A DNA stretch of 64,000 bases from Gemmatimonadota bacterium (GTDB lineage Bacteria; Gemmatimonadota; Gemmatimonadetes; Gemmatimonadales; GWC2-71-9). The stretch lies in contig PNAE01000007.1 in assembly GCA_003169895.1 (NCBI GenBank), forward strand, positions 940,314 to 1,004,313, in the 5' to 3' direction. The notes under the pieces are model-generated. The model saw only the letters and a list, made by a program, of their open reading frames with translations. It was not told the DNA's origin and searched no databases. The translations under genes were made by a program, and so were the position numbers. Below, piece after piece: positions 17,694 through 25,605 of this stretch. Each line of letters starts with the position of its first letter. Positions within the stretch are counted from its first letter, which is position 1.

Positions 17694-18395
17694 TTACTTC
17701 GTCGGTACCAGCGGCTCTTCGGGAAGTTCCTTGAGTAACACGTGCTGCCACAGCAACGCGGCGATGATCGCGCCGAGGATCGGGCCGATCCACCACACCG
17801 CCTGCGCGGTGATGTTGCCGCTGATGATCGCCGGACCGAACGCGCGCGCCGGATTGGCGGCGGCGCCGGTCAGCGTGCCGCCGACCATGATCGAGGGAAT
17901 CAGCGTGAGGCCGACGCCGAAACCGCCGATGCGCGGCGCATTCGTCGCCACGATCGTGCCCATCACGCCCGACATCAGGAGGAACGTCCAGATTGCTTCG
18001 AGCCCGACGCCGTGCCAGAAGCTCACGCTCGTCGACAGGACCGGCGTGCCGAGGGCGACGAGTCGCCCGACGTTCCACGGCAACATGTACCGCACCAGCA
18101 GTGCCGCGACCAGCGCGCCCACCAGCTGCGACGCGACGTAGACGAATGCTTCGCGCGGCGCGATGCGCTTGACGCACAGCAGGCCGATCGTCACCGCGGG
18201 ATTGACGTGCCCGCCGGAAATCCCCATGGTCATCGAGATCGCGAGGGCCAGCACGACCGCATGAACCATGGCGATGCCGAACACGTGATAGGCTGCGCCG
18301 GGAAAGAAGTCCATGATGATGGCGCCGCAGCCGAAAAACACCAGAAAAGCGGTGCCGAGCATCTCGGCGGTAGCGCGTCGGGCGAGAGATGACAT
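17694..18395 (-). CDS. MIP family channel protein (aquaporin)
   Basis: A 233-residue channel with six membrane helices and both half-helix NPA motifs: HVNPAVT (NPA at 65-67) and AANPARAFGP (NPA at 181-183). The arginine after the second NPA belongs to the selectivity filter. The glycerol-facilitator Asp after the second NPA (NPARD) is absent (NPARA), which favours water channels (AqpZ type). The ATG at 18395 (MSSLARRATAEML) is used because an upstream extension overlaps the ketosynthase 3' end. It follows the ketosynthase at 53 bases on the same strand, possibly as the last gene of that operon. Confidence 0.92.
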   Translation of the reverse strand: MSSLARRATAEMLGTAFLVFFGCGAIIMDFFPGAAYHVFGIAMVHAVVLALAISMTMGISGGHVNPAVTIGLLCVKRIAPREAFVYVASQLVGALVAALLVRYMLPWNVGRLVALGTPVLSTSVSFWHGVGLEAIWTFLLMSGVMGTIVATNAPRIGGFGVGLTLIPSIMVGGTLTGAAANPARAFGPAIISGNITAQAVWWIGPILGAIIAALLWQHVLLKELPEEPLVPTK

Positions 18396-18447
18396 CAGGT
18401 CAGGTCTCCTGAACAGCCGGGTTGAGGTCGCGGGGAGCGTCGCGAAT

Positions 18448-19689
18448 CTACACGCCCGGACCACGAAGCAGGAGCGTTGCGTTGCACCCGCCGAATCCGA
18501 ATGAGTTCTTGAGCACCGCCCGCGGGCGGTGCTCCAGGCCGCTCGGCGGCACGTGCTGCAGGTCGCCGGCGGGATCCGGATCGAAGCAGTTCAGCGTGGG
18601 GTGAATCCAGCCGCGGGTCATCGCCAGGCAGGCAATGGCGGTCTCGATCGCGCCGCTCGCGCCGAGCGCGTGACCGTGCCATCCCTTGCTGCCGCTCACC
18701 GGCAGCACGTCGGTGTGGTCACCGAACACGTCGCGGATCGCGCGCGCCTCGGTGGCATCGTTCAGCGGCGTCGATGATCCGTGTGCGTTCACCCATTCCA
18801 CCTCCTCCGGCGGGCAGTGGGCCTCGTCCAGCGCCAGTCGCATGGCGCGCGCAGCTTCCCGTCCATCCGGTCGTGGTTGGGTCATGTGGTAGGCGTCATT
18901 GGTCAAGCCGAAGCCGGCGATTTCGCCATAGATGCGGGCACCGCGCGCCGTTGCGTGTTCTAGGGCTTCGATTACCAGCATCGCCGAGCCTTCGGCCATG
19001 ACGAAGCCGTCGCGCGCGACATCGAACGGCCGCGACGCCGTCGCCGGATCGGCGTTGCGGGTGCTCATGGCGCGAATCAGCGAGAACGACCCGTAACAGA
19101 GGTGGTACAACGGGGCTTCGCTGCCGCCCGCGATGACCACGTCGGCGTCGCCGCCGGCAATGGCGCGGAACGCCTGGCCGATGGCCAGCGTCCCCGACGC
19201 GCAACTCATCGCATTGGTGGAGTTCACGCCCGACACACCATACGTGATGGCGATGTTGCAGGACACGGCGCCGCCGAACACGGTGAGTGCCAGCAGCGGA
19301 TCGACTTCGCGCACGCCGCCGCGAAGGTACTTCTGGTTCTCGAGTTCGGCGAAGCCGATCCCGCCGAGTGCGGTGCCGGCCAGCACGCCGACGCGATCGG
19401 GGGTCTCGCGAGTGAGGTCGAGTGCGGCGTCCTCGAGTGCCAGTCGCGCCGCGCCCAGGGCCAGTTGCGAACACCGGTCGGTGCGCCGGGCCTGCTTGGC
19501 GGAAAGCATGGCGACCGGATCGAAATCATTGATCTGGGCGGCGATGTGCGAACGAAACGGCGACGAGTCGAACCGGTCGACGCACTGCACCGCCGAGCGG
19601 CGCTCGTGCAGGCGCTGCCAGACCGCGTCCACGCCGATGCCGATCGGGGTGACCAGGCCGAGGCCGGTGATGACCGCGCGCCGTTTCAC
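18448..19689 (-). CDS. Beta-ketoacyl-ACP synthase (KAS II/FabF-like)
   Basis: A 413-residue thiolase-fold condensing enzyme. The Cys-His-His triad is Cys163 (NAMSCASGTLAIG), His303 (VNAHGSSTPLND) and His340 (SKGWHGHALGASG), with Lys335. FabF usually has KSxxGH; here it is KGWHGH, a form closer to ketosynthases of polyene-type clusters. The GTG at 19689 has GGAG just upstream and overlaps the stop of the cyclase-like gene. The surrounding methyltransferase, flavin enzymes and cyclase-like protein suggest a specialised aromatic or polyene product more than housekeeping fatty-acid synthesis. That is inference; no acyl carrier protein gene is seen here. Confidence 0.9.
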   Translation of the reverse strand: MKRRAVITGLGLVTPIGIGVDAVWQRLHERRSAVQCVDRFDSSPFRSHIAAQINDFDPVAMLSAKQARRTDRCSQLALGAARLALEDAALDLTRETPDRVGVLAGTALGGIGFAELENQKYLRGGVREVDPLLALTVFGGAVSCNIAITYGVSGVNSTNAMSCASGTLAIGQAFRAIAGGDADVVIAGGSEAPLYHLCYGSFSLIRAMSTRNADPATASRPFDVARDGFVMAEGSAMLVIEALEHATARGARIYGEIAGFGLTNDAYHMTQPRPDGREAARAMRLALDEAHCPPEEVEWVNAHGSSTPLNDATEARAIRDVFGDHTDVLPVSGSKGWHGHALGASGAIETAIACLAMTRGWIHPTLNCFDPDPAGDLQHVPPSGLEHRPRAVLKNSFGFGGCNATLLLRGPGV

Positions 19690-20147
19690 GGCGACTCCGC
19701 GGCACGGGCAATACCCGCCAGTGTCCGGGAGGCGATGCCGTGAATGAACACGGGACCAATCACCCATGCGGCGACAAACCGGCCGATCACCGGCCAATGC
19801 GGGCCGTCCCACTGGTGTACGATTGTCACGTTGCTCCATCCCTCCGGCGTGGGATCGATGGTCCACAGCACATCCATCCCGGTGGTAATGCCGCCGATGT
19901 GGCGGTACGTAATGCGTCGCCGCGAGGCATCGACGCCCATCTCGGAGCGCCACCATGTCGGCCAGCGCCACGCCCCGAAGGCTCGCCACGCGGCCATCTC
20001 GACCGTTCCCGCCTGCCCCGGCGGGCCCTCCGTGCGGCTGACCCGACGATAGTGTGAAAGGATGGTTGGCCAGCGCTCGACGTCCACAGCGTGACGCCAA
20101 ACGACCGCTGGAGCGGCACGAACGACGCGCTGATCCACCGTACGCAT
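19686..20147 (-). CDS. SRPBCC-family (START-like) polyketide-cyclase-type protein
   Basis: A 153-residue single-domain protein of the Bet v 1/SRPBCC fold. It opens [20 protein letters not shown], the typical first strand and helix, and later has TGMDVLWTIDPTPEGWSNVT and VHQWDGPHWPVIGRFVAAW. Members bind hydrophobic ligands, and some act as aromatases or cyclases. Its stop overlaps the ketosynthase start (GTGA), so the two are coupled, which supports a role in processing a ketosynthase product. The methyltransferase gene ends 142 bases upstream; that gap holds no recognisable gene. Confidence 0.8.
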   Translation of the reverse strand: MRTVDQRVVRAAPAVVWRHAVDVERWPTILSHYRRVSRTEGPPGQAGTVEMAAWRAFGAWRWPTWWRSEMGVDASRRRITYRHIGGITTGMDVLWTIDPTPEGWSNVTIVHQWDGPHWPVIGRFVAAWVIGPVFIHGIASRTLAGIARAAESP

Positions 20148-20289
20148 TATGCAGTCGCCGTGCGCCGGCAGGTATTAGCCGTGAACCGCGAAAGCAGACA
20201 TGCGCCATGAGCCAGGAATGCGGGGCCCGCGCGTGAGCAGCGCGGCACCACGGCGAGCGATGCATCCCCGGCGCGCGCGCGAACCCAAT

Positions 20290-21012
20290 TCACGGCGCAT
20301 GGCTCGTGGCCGTTGTCTCGTTGGTCCGCCACCACGCCACGATGCGGGCACCGGGTCGCGCGACGACCTTCACGCTTGCAGCACCGGCCCGGCGACAGAG
20401 TGTCCGCAGCTGCGGCACGGTAAAGCCGCGCCGCAAGGACGTGACGCCGTCGTCGACGGTGAGAGGATGGAACCGCAGCAGCACGCCGGCGAGACGGAAG
20501 CCCGTTCTGGCGAGCAGCATTGGCCTGAGGTCGGCGACCACCACCCCGCGGCGGGCGATCCGGCTGGCAGCGGCGAACAGTTGCGTCGCGCAGTCGGCGT
20601 CGAGGTGGTGCGCGACCTGGCTGAGCAACACCAGGTCGACACTGTTCGGGCCGAGCGGCAGCGCGCTGGCGCAGCCGAGGATCACCGGGACGCCGGCCTC
20701 CCGCGCCACACGCGCGGCAGCAGGAATCCGCTCCAGCGCCAGCGGTACCAGCGACACGCCGCGGCGCCGGGCCCAGCGTCGGGCGTCCAGTGGCAGGTCT
20801 GCGGCACCGGTTCCCACGTCGAACAACGTCAACGTCTCGCCCCGATCGGACGGCTGCAGCAACTGCGCGAGGCCAAACCGCATCGCGGCAGCGCCACCGA
20901 GCCAGCGATTCGAGCGGGTGATATCGCGCAGCATGCGCGCGACCAGCACCGGATCGGTGGTGGGATCATCGAGCGCCTCGGTGCCGATGCGCGACAGCGT
21001 CAGCGTCGGCAT
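20290..21012 (-). CDS. SAM-dependent methyltransferase
   Basis: A 240-residue class I methyltransferase. Motif I is TLFDVGTGAADLPLDARRWA (the glycine loop GTGAAD). The acidic residue at the end of strand 2 lies near LALERIPAAARVAR, and motif IV is NSVDLVLLSQVAHHLD. The N-terminal helical cap (LVARMLRDITRSNRWLGGAA) resembles those in small-molecule O- or C-methyltransferases of pigment and polyketide clusters. The ATG at 21012 is 16 bases downstream of the flavin reductase stop. Substrate unknown; a product of the neighbouring ketosynthase is the natural guess. Confidence 0.87.
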   Translation of the reverse strand: MPTLTLSRIGTEALDDPTTDPVLVARMLRDITRSNRWLGGAAAMRFGLAQLLQPSDRGETLTLFDVGTGAADLPLDARRWARRRGVSLVPLALERIPAAARVAREAGVPVILGCASALPLGPNSVDLVLLSQVAHHLDADCATQLFAAASRIARRGVVVADLRPMLLARTGFRLAGVLLRFHPLTVDDGVTSLRRGFTVPQLRTLCRRAGAASVKVVARPGARIVAWWRTNETTATSHAP

Positions 21013-21028
21013 GTCTCGCCCAGCCCGG

Positions 21029-21517
21029 TCAGGCTCCCGCCATGTCGACATACCCACCGCGATAGTGCAGCAGCGGATGGCCGTGCTCCGCCGCGTCGCC
21101 ACCGGTCACGCGGCCAATGAAGATGGTATGGTCTCCCGCGGCGATTTCCGCCTGCTTCTCGCAGCAGAGATGCGCCAGCGTGCCGTCGAGGATCACCTGG
21201 TCGTCGATGGTGCGCCGCCATCCCACGCCGTCGAACCGGTCGAGCAGCCCCTCGGCGAATCGCCGTGACAACGTCTCCTGCTGTGCCTCCAGGATGTTCA
21301 CCGCAAATCCCGTCGCCTGGCGCATCGCGGGGTAGATCGTGGCGGCGTGGTCGATCGCCACCGACACCAGCGGCGGATCGAGTGACACGGAAGCGAACGA
21401 ATTCGCGGTGATGCCGCATGGGAAGCCATCGGCATCGATGGCGGTGACGATGGTGACCCCGGTAGCAAACCGGCCGCAGAGCCGGCGAAAGTTGTCGGGG
21501 TCGATGGCGGCCGTCAT
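21029..21517 (-). CDS. Flavin reductase-like FMN-binding protein
   Basis: A 162-residue protein of the flavin reductase/HpaC-like family. Recognisable stretches are FRRLCGRFATGVTIVTA, GITANSFASVSLDPPLVSVA, MRQATGFAVNILEAQQETLS and GDHTIFIGRVTGGD. These enzymes pass reduced FMN or FAD to a partner monooxygenase or reductase. It lies ten bases after the FAD-dependent oxidoreductase stop, which makes that protein the likely partner. Confidence 0.9.
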   Translation of the reverse strand: MTAAIDPDNFRRLCGRFATGVTIVTAIDADGFPCGITANSFASVSLDPPLVSVAIDHAATIYPAMRQATGFAVNILEAQQETLSRRFAEGLLDRFDGVGWRRTIDDQVILDGTLAHLCCEKQAEIAAGDHTIFIGRVTGGDAAEHGHPLLHYRGGYVDMAGA

Positions 21518-21527
21518 GACCCGTCCA

Positions 21528-22748
21528 TCACATCACCATCCGCAGCAGGAACCCGGGATTCAGCATCTTCCATGGCGACACGAAGTTTCCGGTCACACCG
21601 ATCAGCGTGTCCGCCATTCCCCGCCGCTCCAGGCGTGCGATCGCGCGGTCGAACAACGCCGGCGCCAGCATGCCGTAGCCGATCAGGCGCTCGACGAGCC
21701 ACTTGCCGAGGAACGCGCGCCGCCGCGCCACACGGTAAGCGCGCAACTGGCGGTCGGTGACCGGTCCGCCGCGACCGAGCGCGAGGTCAAGAGCCGCGGC
21801 GGCGAGTTCGGCGCCGCGCAACGCCGTGCAGATGCCTTCGCCGGTGAACGGGTCGAAGAAGTCCGCGGCATCGCCCACCAGCAGGGCACCGTCGGTCGTG
21901 CTGCGCCGGCACATCGCGTCGAACGGTCCGGTCACCAGCACGTCGCGCACGATGCGATCGGCGCTCACCCGGTTCCGCATGCCTGGAACGGCGGCGATTC
22001 GCTCGAGAAAAAAGCGGCGCGGATCGCCCCGCGCGGCCGTTGTGGCGGCGGCGGGTACTACCAGCGCGACGTTGGCGATCCCGCCGCCCAGCGCATTGAT
22101 GCCGACATAGCCGTCGCGGGTGACGTGCAGTTCCGTGGTCATGCTGAGGCCGTCGACGCCGGCGACGTGTGCCACGAAGGCCGTGCGACGGACCCGTCCC
22201 TGCGCGTGCAGCCCGGCCCGACGCGCCACGATGCTGCCGAGTCCGTCGGCTCCGACGACAACGCGCGCGCGCAGTGTGCGCGGGGCGCCGTCGGCATCGC
22301 GGGCATGCACGCCCGCGACCGCGCCGTCGGCGTCGCGCACCAACTGGTGCGCAACTATACCTTCCAGTACCATAGTGCCGGCCGCGCGCGCGGCTGCGAG
22401 CAGGACCGCGTCCATGACCCGCCGCGGCAGGCCCAGGCCGGTGCCGCGGAACGGCGTGCCACCCGCCGCCGCGAAGCGGCCGACGAGGCGGCTGCCCAGT
22501 GGTCCGAACACCTGGGTGCCTTCGAGCGCCGCGCCACCGGCGGCGTCCAGCGTGCCCAGCACGCCGAGCCCATGCAAATGGCGCACGGTCTCGGGGCTCA
22601 TGTATTCGGAACAGGGCTTTTCGCGGGGAAAGATCGCGCGATCGATCAGCGTAACGGCGTGGCCCAGACGAGCCAGCCGCAATGCCGTCGCACTTCCTGC
22701 CGGGCCGCCACCGATCACCAGGACATCGGTGACCGGATCAGTTGTCAC
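21528..22748 (-). CDS. FAD-dependent oxidoreductase (geranylgeranyl reductase/halogenase-like)
   Basis: A 406-residue flavoprotein. The N-terminal dinucleotide fold is VLVIGGGPAGSATALRLARL (residues 9-28). This is followed by FPREKPCSEYMSPET, a variant of the KPCGE motif of geranylgeranyl reductases, and GDAADFFDPFTGEGICTALR, the second FAD-binding motif. Related proteins reduce isoprenoid chains or hydroxylate aromatic rings. The GTG start overlaps the end of the zinc-finger gene by 11 bases. Together with the flavin reductase, methyltransferase, cyclase and ketosynthase downstream it looks like a small biosynthetic operon. Confidence 0.88.
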   Translation of the reverse strand: MTTDPVTDVLVIGGGPAGSATALRLARLGHAVTLIDRAIFPREKPCSEYMSPETVRHLHGLGVLGTLDAAGGAALEGTQVFGPLGSRLVGRFAAAGGTPFRGTGLGLPRRVMDAVLLAAARAAGTMVLEGIVAHQLVRDADGAVAGVHARDADGAPRTLRARVVVGADGLGSIVARRAGLHAQGRVRRTAFVAHVAGVDGLSMTTELHVTRDGYVGINALGGGIANVALVVPAAATTAARGDPRRFFLERIAAVPGMRNRVSADRIVRDVLVTGPFDAMCRRSTTDGALLVGDAADFFDPFTGEGICTALRGAELAAAALDLALGRGGPVTDRQLRAYRVARRRAFLGKWLVERLIGYGMLAPALFDRAIARLERRGMADTLIGVTGNFVSPWKMLNPGFLLRMVM

Positions 22749-22983
22749 GCGATTCCTTGGCGATCATCTGGTAGATCGTCGCCCGGAGTTCCTCGGGACA
22801 ACGGCTGTTGCGCGCCGCGGCCACCAGCCGGTCGAGCATCGCCTCTTCGTGCAGCTTGAACGAGAAACAGCGGCGGCAGGCATCGAGGTGGCCGCGCAGC
22901 GACTGCATCTCCTCGGGCGGCAGGTCGCCGCGTCGAAAGGCATCAAGCTGCTGGAGCGCCGTTTCGCATTCGGGTGGTAACAT
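22738..22983 (-). CDS. Zinc-finger anti-sigma factor (ZAS type)
   Basis: An 81-residue cytosolic protein with the zinc-binding anti-sigma motif HLDACRRC (His, three residues, Cys, two residues, Cys) and an upstream Cys in LPPECETAL. No membrane segment, so it is a soluble RsrA/ChrR-like factor that could respond to redox or metal changes. It starts two bases after the ECF sigma stop and overlaps the oxidoreductase by 11 bases. The usual gene order of a sigma and anti-sigma pair is therefore fused to the head of the biosynthetic genes. Confidence 0.85.
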   Translation of the reverse strand: MLPPECETALQQLDAFRRGDLPPEEMQSLRGHLDACRRCFSFKLHEEAMLDRLVAAARNSRCPEELRATIYQMIAKESRDN

Positions 22984-22985
22984 GG

Positions 22986-23540
22986 CTATTCCGGGGTTTC
23001 TGGGGGCGCGATCAGCCCCGTCGATTCAGCATAACGTCGCAGGCGGCCCTGCAGGATCCTGCGAGCCCGGAACAGCCGGGACTTGACGGTTCCCACCGGG
23101 ATCTCCAGGGACGTCGCGATCTCCGCGTACGGCAGTCCTTCCATGTCGCTGAGGACCAGCACCTCGCGAAACTCGTCCGGCAACTCGTCCACTGCGCGCA
23201 GCACTTCCTCATCGACCAGCTCGCGGAAGAAGCGCCCCTCCGGATCGGGGTCCTTCGGGTCCGGCGGCTCGGGAATGCTGTCCATGTCGATGCCGGTCGG
23301 AGCCCGCTTGCGCGACCGCCAGCCATTGATAAACTGATTGCGAAGAATCGTTACCAACCACGCACGCGCGTTCGACCCTGGCCGGAACGAACTCCACGCC
23401 CGAAGCGCCCGGAGCATGGTGTCCTGCACCAGATCCTCGGCCGCGGCGGGATCACCGGTCAGGCGCAGCGCCACCCGGTAGAGCGTGTCGAGATGCGGGA
23501 GGGCATCTTCTTCGAATACGGCGACGACGGGATGGACCAT
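22986..23540 (-). CDS. ECF RNA polymerase sigma factor (RpoE-like)
   Basis: A 184-residue group 4 sigma factor. Region 2 is LYRVALRLTGDPAAAEDLVQ and continues DTMLRALRAWSSFRPGSNAR (about residues 20-59). Region 4 is AVDELPDEFREVLVLSDMEG followed by PYAEIATSLEIPVGTVKSRL (about residues 118-158), with the recognition helix at GTVKSRLFRAR. No C-terminal extension. It heads the operon containing its zinc anti-sigma factor and the ketosynthase cluster, so those genes are probably switched on by the stress that inactivates the anti-sigma factor. Autoregulation is usual in the family, but I could not identify a convincing ECF promoter. Confidence 0.95.
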   Translation of the reverse strand: MVHPVVAVFEEDALPHLDTLYRVALRLTGDPAAAEDLVQDTMLRALRAWSSFRPGSNARAWLVTILRNQFINGWRSRKRAPTGIDMDSIPEPPDPKDPDPEGRFFRELVDEEVLRAVDELPDEFREVLVLSDMEGLPYAEIATSLEIPVGTVKSRLFRARRILQGRLRRYAESTGLIAPPETPE

Positions 23541-23587
23541 GAGGAAAGCTTAAGGAGGAGAGACGATCTCGGCTATCTTCTCCGCGC

Positions 23588-24208
23588 ATGGCCCCCGTTC
23601 CCGCGCTGCTTCCCCTGTCGATCCTTGAAGCCATCCAGAACATCGATACGCCGCAGGATGATGGCCTTGGCGCGCTGGAGGATGAACTCGCCAGCAAGCG
23701 TCTCGGGCTTTCACCGACCGTCGCCGCCCAGGTGGCGCGGTACCGGGACCAGGTGAAATCCGGCGGCGAGGTTCCCGACGACGAGGCGCTTGCGGTCTTC
23801 CGGTTGGTGGGGCGGCGCCCCGACGCCGCGCTCGTCTACGCCGACGCCGGTCGCCGTGCGGCGCGCTACGCCGCCAAGCGGCTCGGCACGGGGACCCGGG
23901 GGATGATCGCAGCCGCTCCGGGACGGGCCGGCGTGGCGCTCGCTTTGCGCGCGGTAGCGCGCCTCGGCCGGCGCTGGTTGCTGGCCGACGTGCGGGTGTC
24001 CGATGGCCGGCTGCGGTGCGAAATGCCGGATTCGCTGGGCTGGCGGGCGCGCGACGACGGCACGGGATGTCAGTTCTATACCGCCGCCTTCGCGGAACTG
24101 CTGCGGCAGGTGGGCGGTCTGGAGTGGAGCGTGGTGCATGAACTCTGTCGCGGCCGCGGCGACCGCGACTGTCTGTGGCGAGCGATGCGGGCGGAGGGCT
24201 ACGAATGA
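23588..24208 (+). CDS. V4R-domain-like protein
   Basis: A 206-residue protein with no signal peptide. The C-terminal 100 residues carry the pattern of V4R (vinyl-4-reductase-like) domains: GCQFYTAAFAELLRQVGGL, then WSVVHELCRGRGDRDCLWRA with spaced cysteines. V4R domains bind small hydrophobic ligands or zinc in sensory and tetrapyrrole proteins. Residues 50-130 form a helical region (AALVYADAGRRAARYAAKR). The family assignment rests only on this C-terminal pattern. TATCTT at 23574-23579, eight bases before the ATG, suggests a leaderless transcript. The stop overlaps the M24 peptidase start. Confidence 0.6.
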   Translation: MAPVPALLPLSILEAIQNIDTPQDDGLGALEDELASKRLGLSPTVAAQVARYRDQVKSGGEVPDDEALAVFRLVGRRPDAALVYADAGRRAARYAAKRLGTGTRGMIAAAPGRAGVALALRAVARLGRRWLLADVRVSDGRLRCEMPDSLGWRARDDGTGCQFYTAAFAELLRQVGGLEWSVVHELCRGRGDRDCLWRAMRAEGYE

Positions 24209-25380
24209 CGGCACTGGCGGAACTGGACCGCGCCAAGGTCACCGAGATGCTCGAGCAACTCGGTGCCGACGGCTGGCTGCTGTTCGACTTCCACGGGTGT
24301 AACCCCGTGGCGCAACGGATTCTTCCCGGCGGGATGGGGACCCGGCGCTTGTTCGTCTGGGTGCCACGGACGGGCGCCATCACCGCGATCGTGCATCGCA
24401 TCGAGATGCAGCCGTTCGATGGCTTCGACGGCACGATCGTCCCGTACGCCCGTCACGCCGAGCTGCACGACGCCTTGCGGACCGTGCTGGCCGGGAAGAC
24501 CGCCGCCATGGAGATATCGCCGCGCGACGCGGTGCCATACATCGACCGGATTCCCTGGGGCGTGATCGACCTGCTGCAGTCGCTCGGAGTCGGGGTCGTA
24601 TCGAGCGCGGGACTGGTGACCCGCTTCGCCGCGACGTGGACCGCGGCCGAAACGGCCGATCACGTGCGGGCCGCCGAAACCCTCCGCGAAGTGGCCCTCG
24701 ACGCTCTGGCGAAGGCGGTCCGCCGGGCGGGCACCGGGTACACCGAATCCGCGATGCAGGTCGAGGTGGTCGGCGCAATGGAGCGCGCCGGTCTGACGCT
24801 CACGAGCCACCCGATCGTCGGCTTCGGACCCAACGCGGCGATCCCGCATTACGAACCCCATCCCGGGGCCGACCGGGTACTCGCCGCCAATGAGGTGGTG
24901 CTGCTCGACCTGTGGGGGGGGATGCGGCCTGGTGCCGTCTTCGCCGATCAGACCTGGATGGGATTTGCCGGAACCGCCGTCCCGGAGCGGGTTGGCGCCG
25001 TGTGGCAGACGGTGCGGGAGGCACGGGACGCCGCCATTGCCGCGCTGCGGAGCCGGGTTGCGGCAGGCGAGCCGGTGCTGGGGTACCTGGGCGACCAGGC
25101 TGCGCGTGCCGTGATCGAGCGGGCCGGCTACGGCGAGTACTTCGTCCACCGAACCGGCCACAGCATCGACCGCGACCTCCACGGTTCGGGTCCCCACCTC
25201 GACGATTATGAGACGCACGACGATCGGGCGTTGCAACCCGGAACTGGGTGTTCCGTGGAGCCCGGGATCTACCTTCCGGGTGACTTCGGGGTGCGGACCG
25301 AGGTCAATCTCTACTGGGGGAAATCCGGTCTCGAGGTGACCCCGCGGAGGCCCCAAACTGCTCTCGTTACCATAACTTGA
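24205..25380 (+). CDS. M24 family metallopeptidase (Xaa-Pro peptidase-like)
   Basis: A 391-residue protein with a creatinase N-terminal domain (1-145) and a pita-bread catalytic domain. All five metal ligands are present: Asp235 (VLLDLWGG), Asp248 (FADQTW), His319 (HRTGHSIDRD), Glu352 (VEPGIYLPG) and Glu366 (VRTEVNLYW). The HSIDRDLHGSGP segment is typical of bacterial Xaa-Pro dipeptidases or aminopeptidases. Substrate choice cannot be read. The ATG overlaps the V4R gene stop (ATGA). Its last codons overlap the -35 element of the next transcription unit. Confidence 0.93.
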   Translation: MTALAELDRAKVTEMLEQLGADGWLLFDFHGCNPVAQRILPGGMGTRRLFVWVPRTGAITAIVHRIEMQPFDGFDGTIVPYARHAELHDALRTVLAGKTAAMEISPRDAVPYIDRIPWGVIDLLQSLGVGVVSSAGLVTRFAATWTAAETADHVRAAETLREVALDALAKAVRRAGTGYTESAMQVEVVGAMERAGLTLTSHPIVGFGPNAAIPHYEPHPGADRVLAANEVVLLDLWGGMRPGAVFADQTWMGFAGTAVPERVGAVWQTVREARDAAIAALRSRVAAGEPVLGYLGDQAARAVIERAGYGEYFVHRTGHSIDRDLHGSGPHLDDYETHDDRALQPGTGCSVEPGIYLPGDFGVRTEVNLYWGKSGLEVTPRRPQTALVTIT

Positions 25381-25405
25381 CACTCGTTCAGGGTGCGCGC
25401 ATATT
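25377..25405 (+). promoter_or_regulatory. Strong sigma-70-like promoter of the outer-membrane operon
   Basis: A perfect TTGACA (25377-25382) and CATATT (25400-25405) are 17 bases apart. The -35 overlaps the M24 stop codon. Initiation near 25412 would give a leader of about 195 bases before the receptor gene at 25606. Confidence 0.65.
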
Positions 25406-25460
25406 CTCCGCAACCCGAACCAGTCCCCGATTTCACAACCACTTCGCACGCTTCACGATG

Positions 25461-25478
25461 CGCGACTCCCGAGTCGCG
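25461..25478. promoter_or_regulatory. Perfect dyad in the long leader
   Basis: CGCGACTC and GAGTCGCG are perfect 8-base inverted arms separated by only CC. The site lies about 50 bases after the predicted start of transcription and 128 before the receptor ATG. It could be an operator or an RNA hairpin. No known riboswitch is recognised in the rest of the leader. Confidence 0.45.
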
Positions 25479-25605
25479 TCGCAGTGATCAAGAGAGTGTC
25501 GTTCCGCAGTAACGGAGAAAGCAGGACTCGGCCCCGCGCGGTTTCGGCGGTCGCCGGCACGAAGGAACGCATCATCCCGTGTTTACGCCTTCGGAGGACG
25601 ATTCC

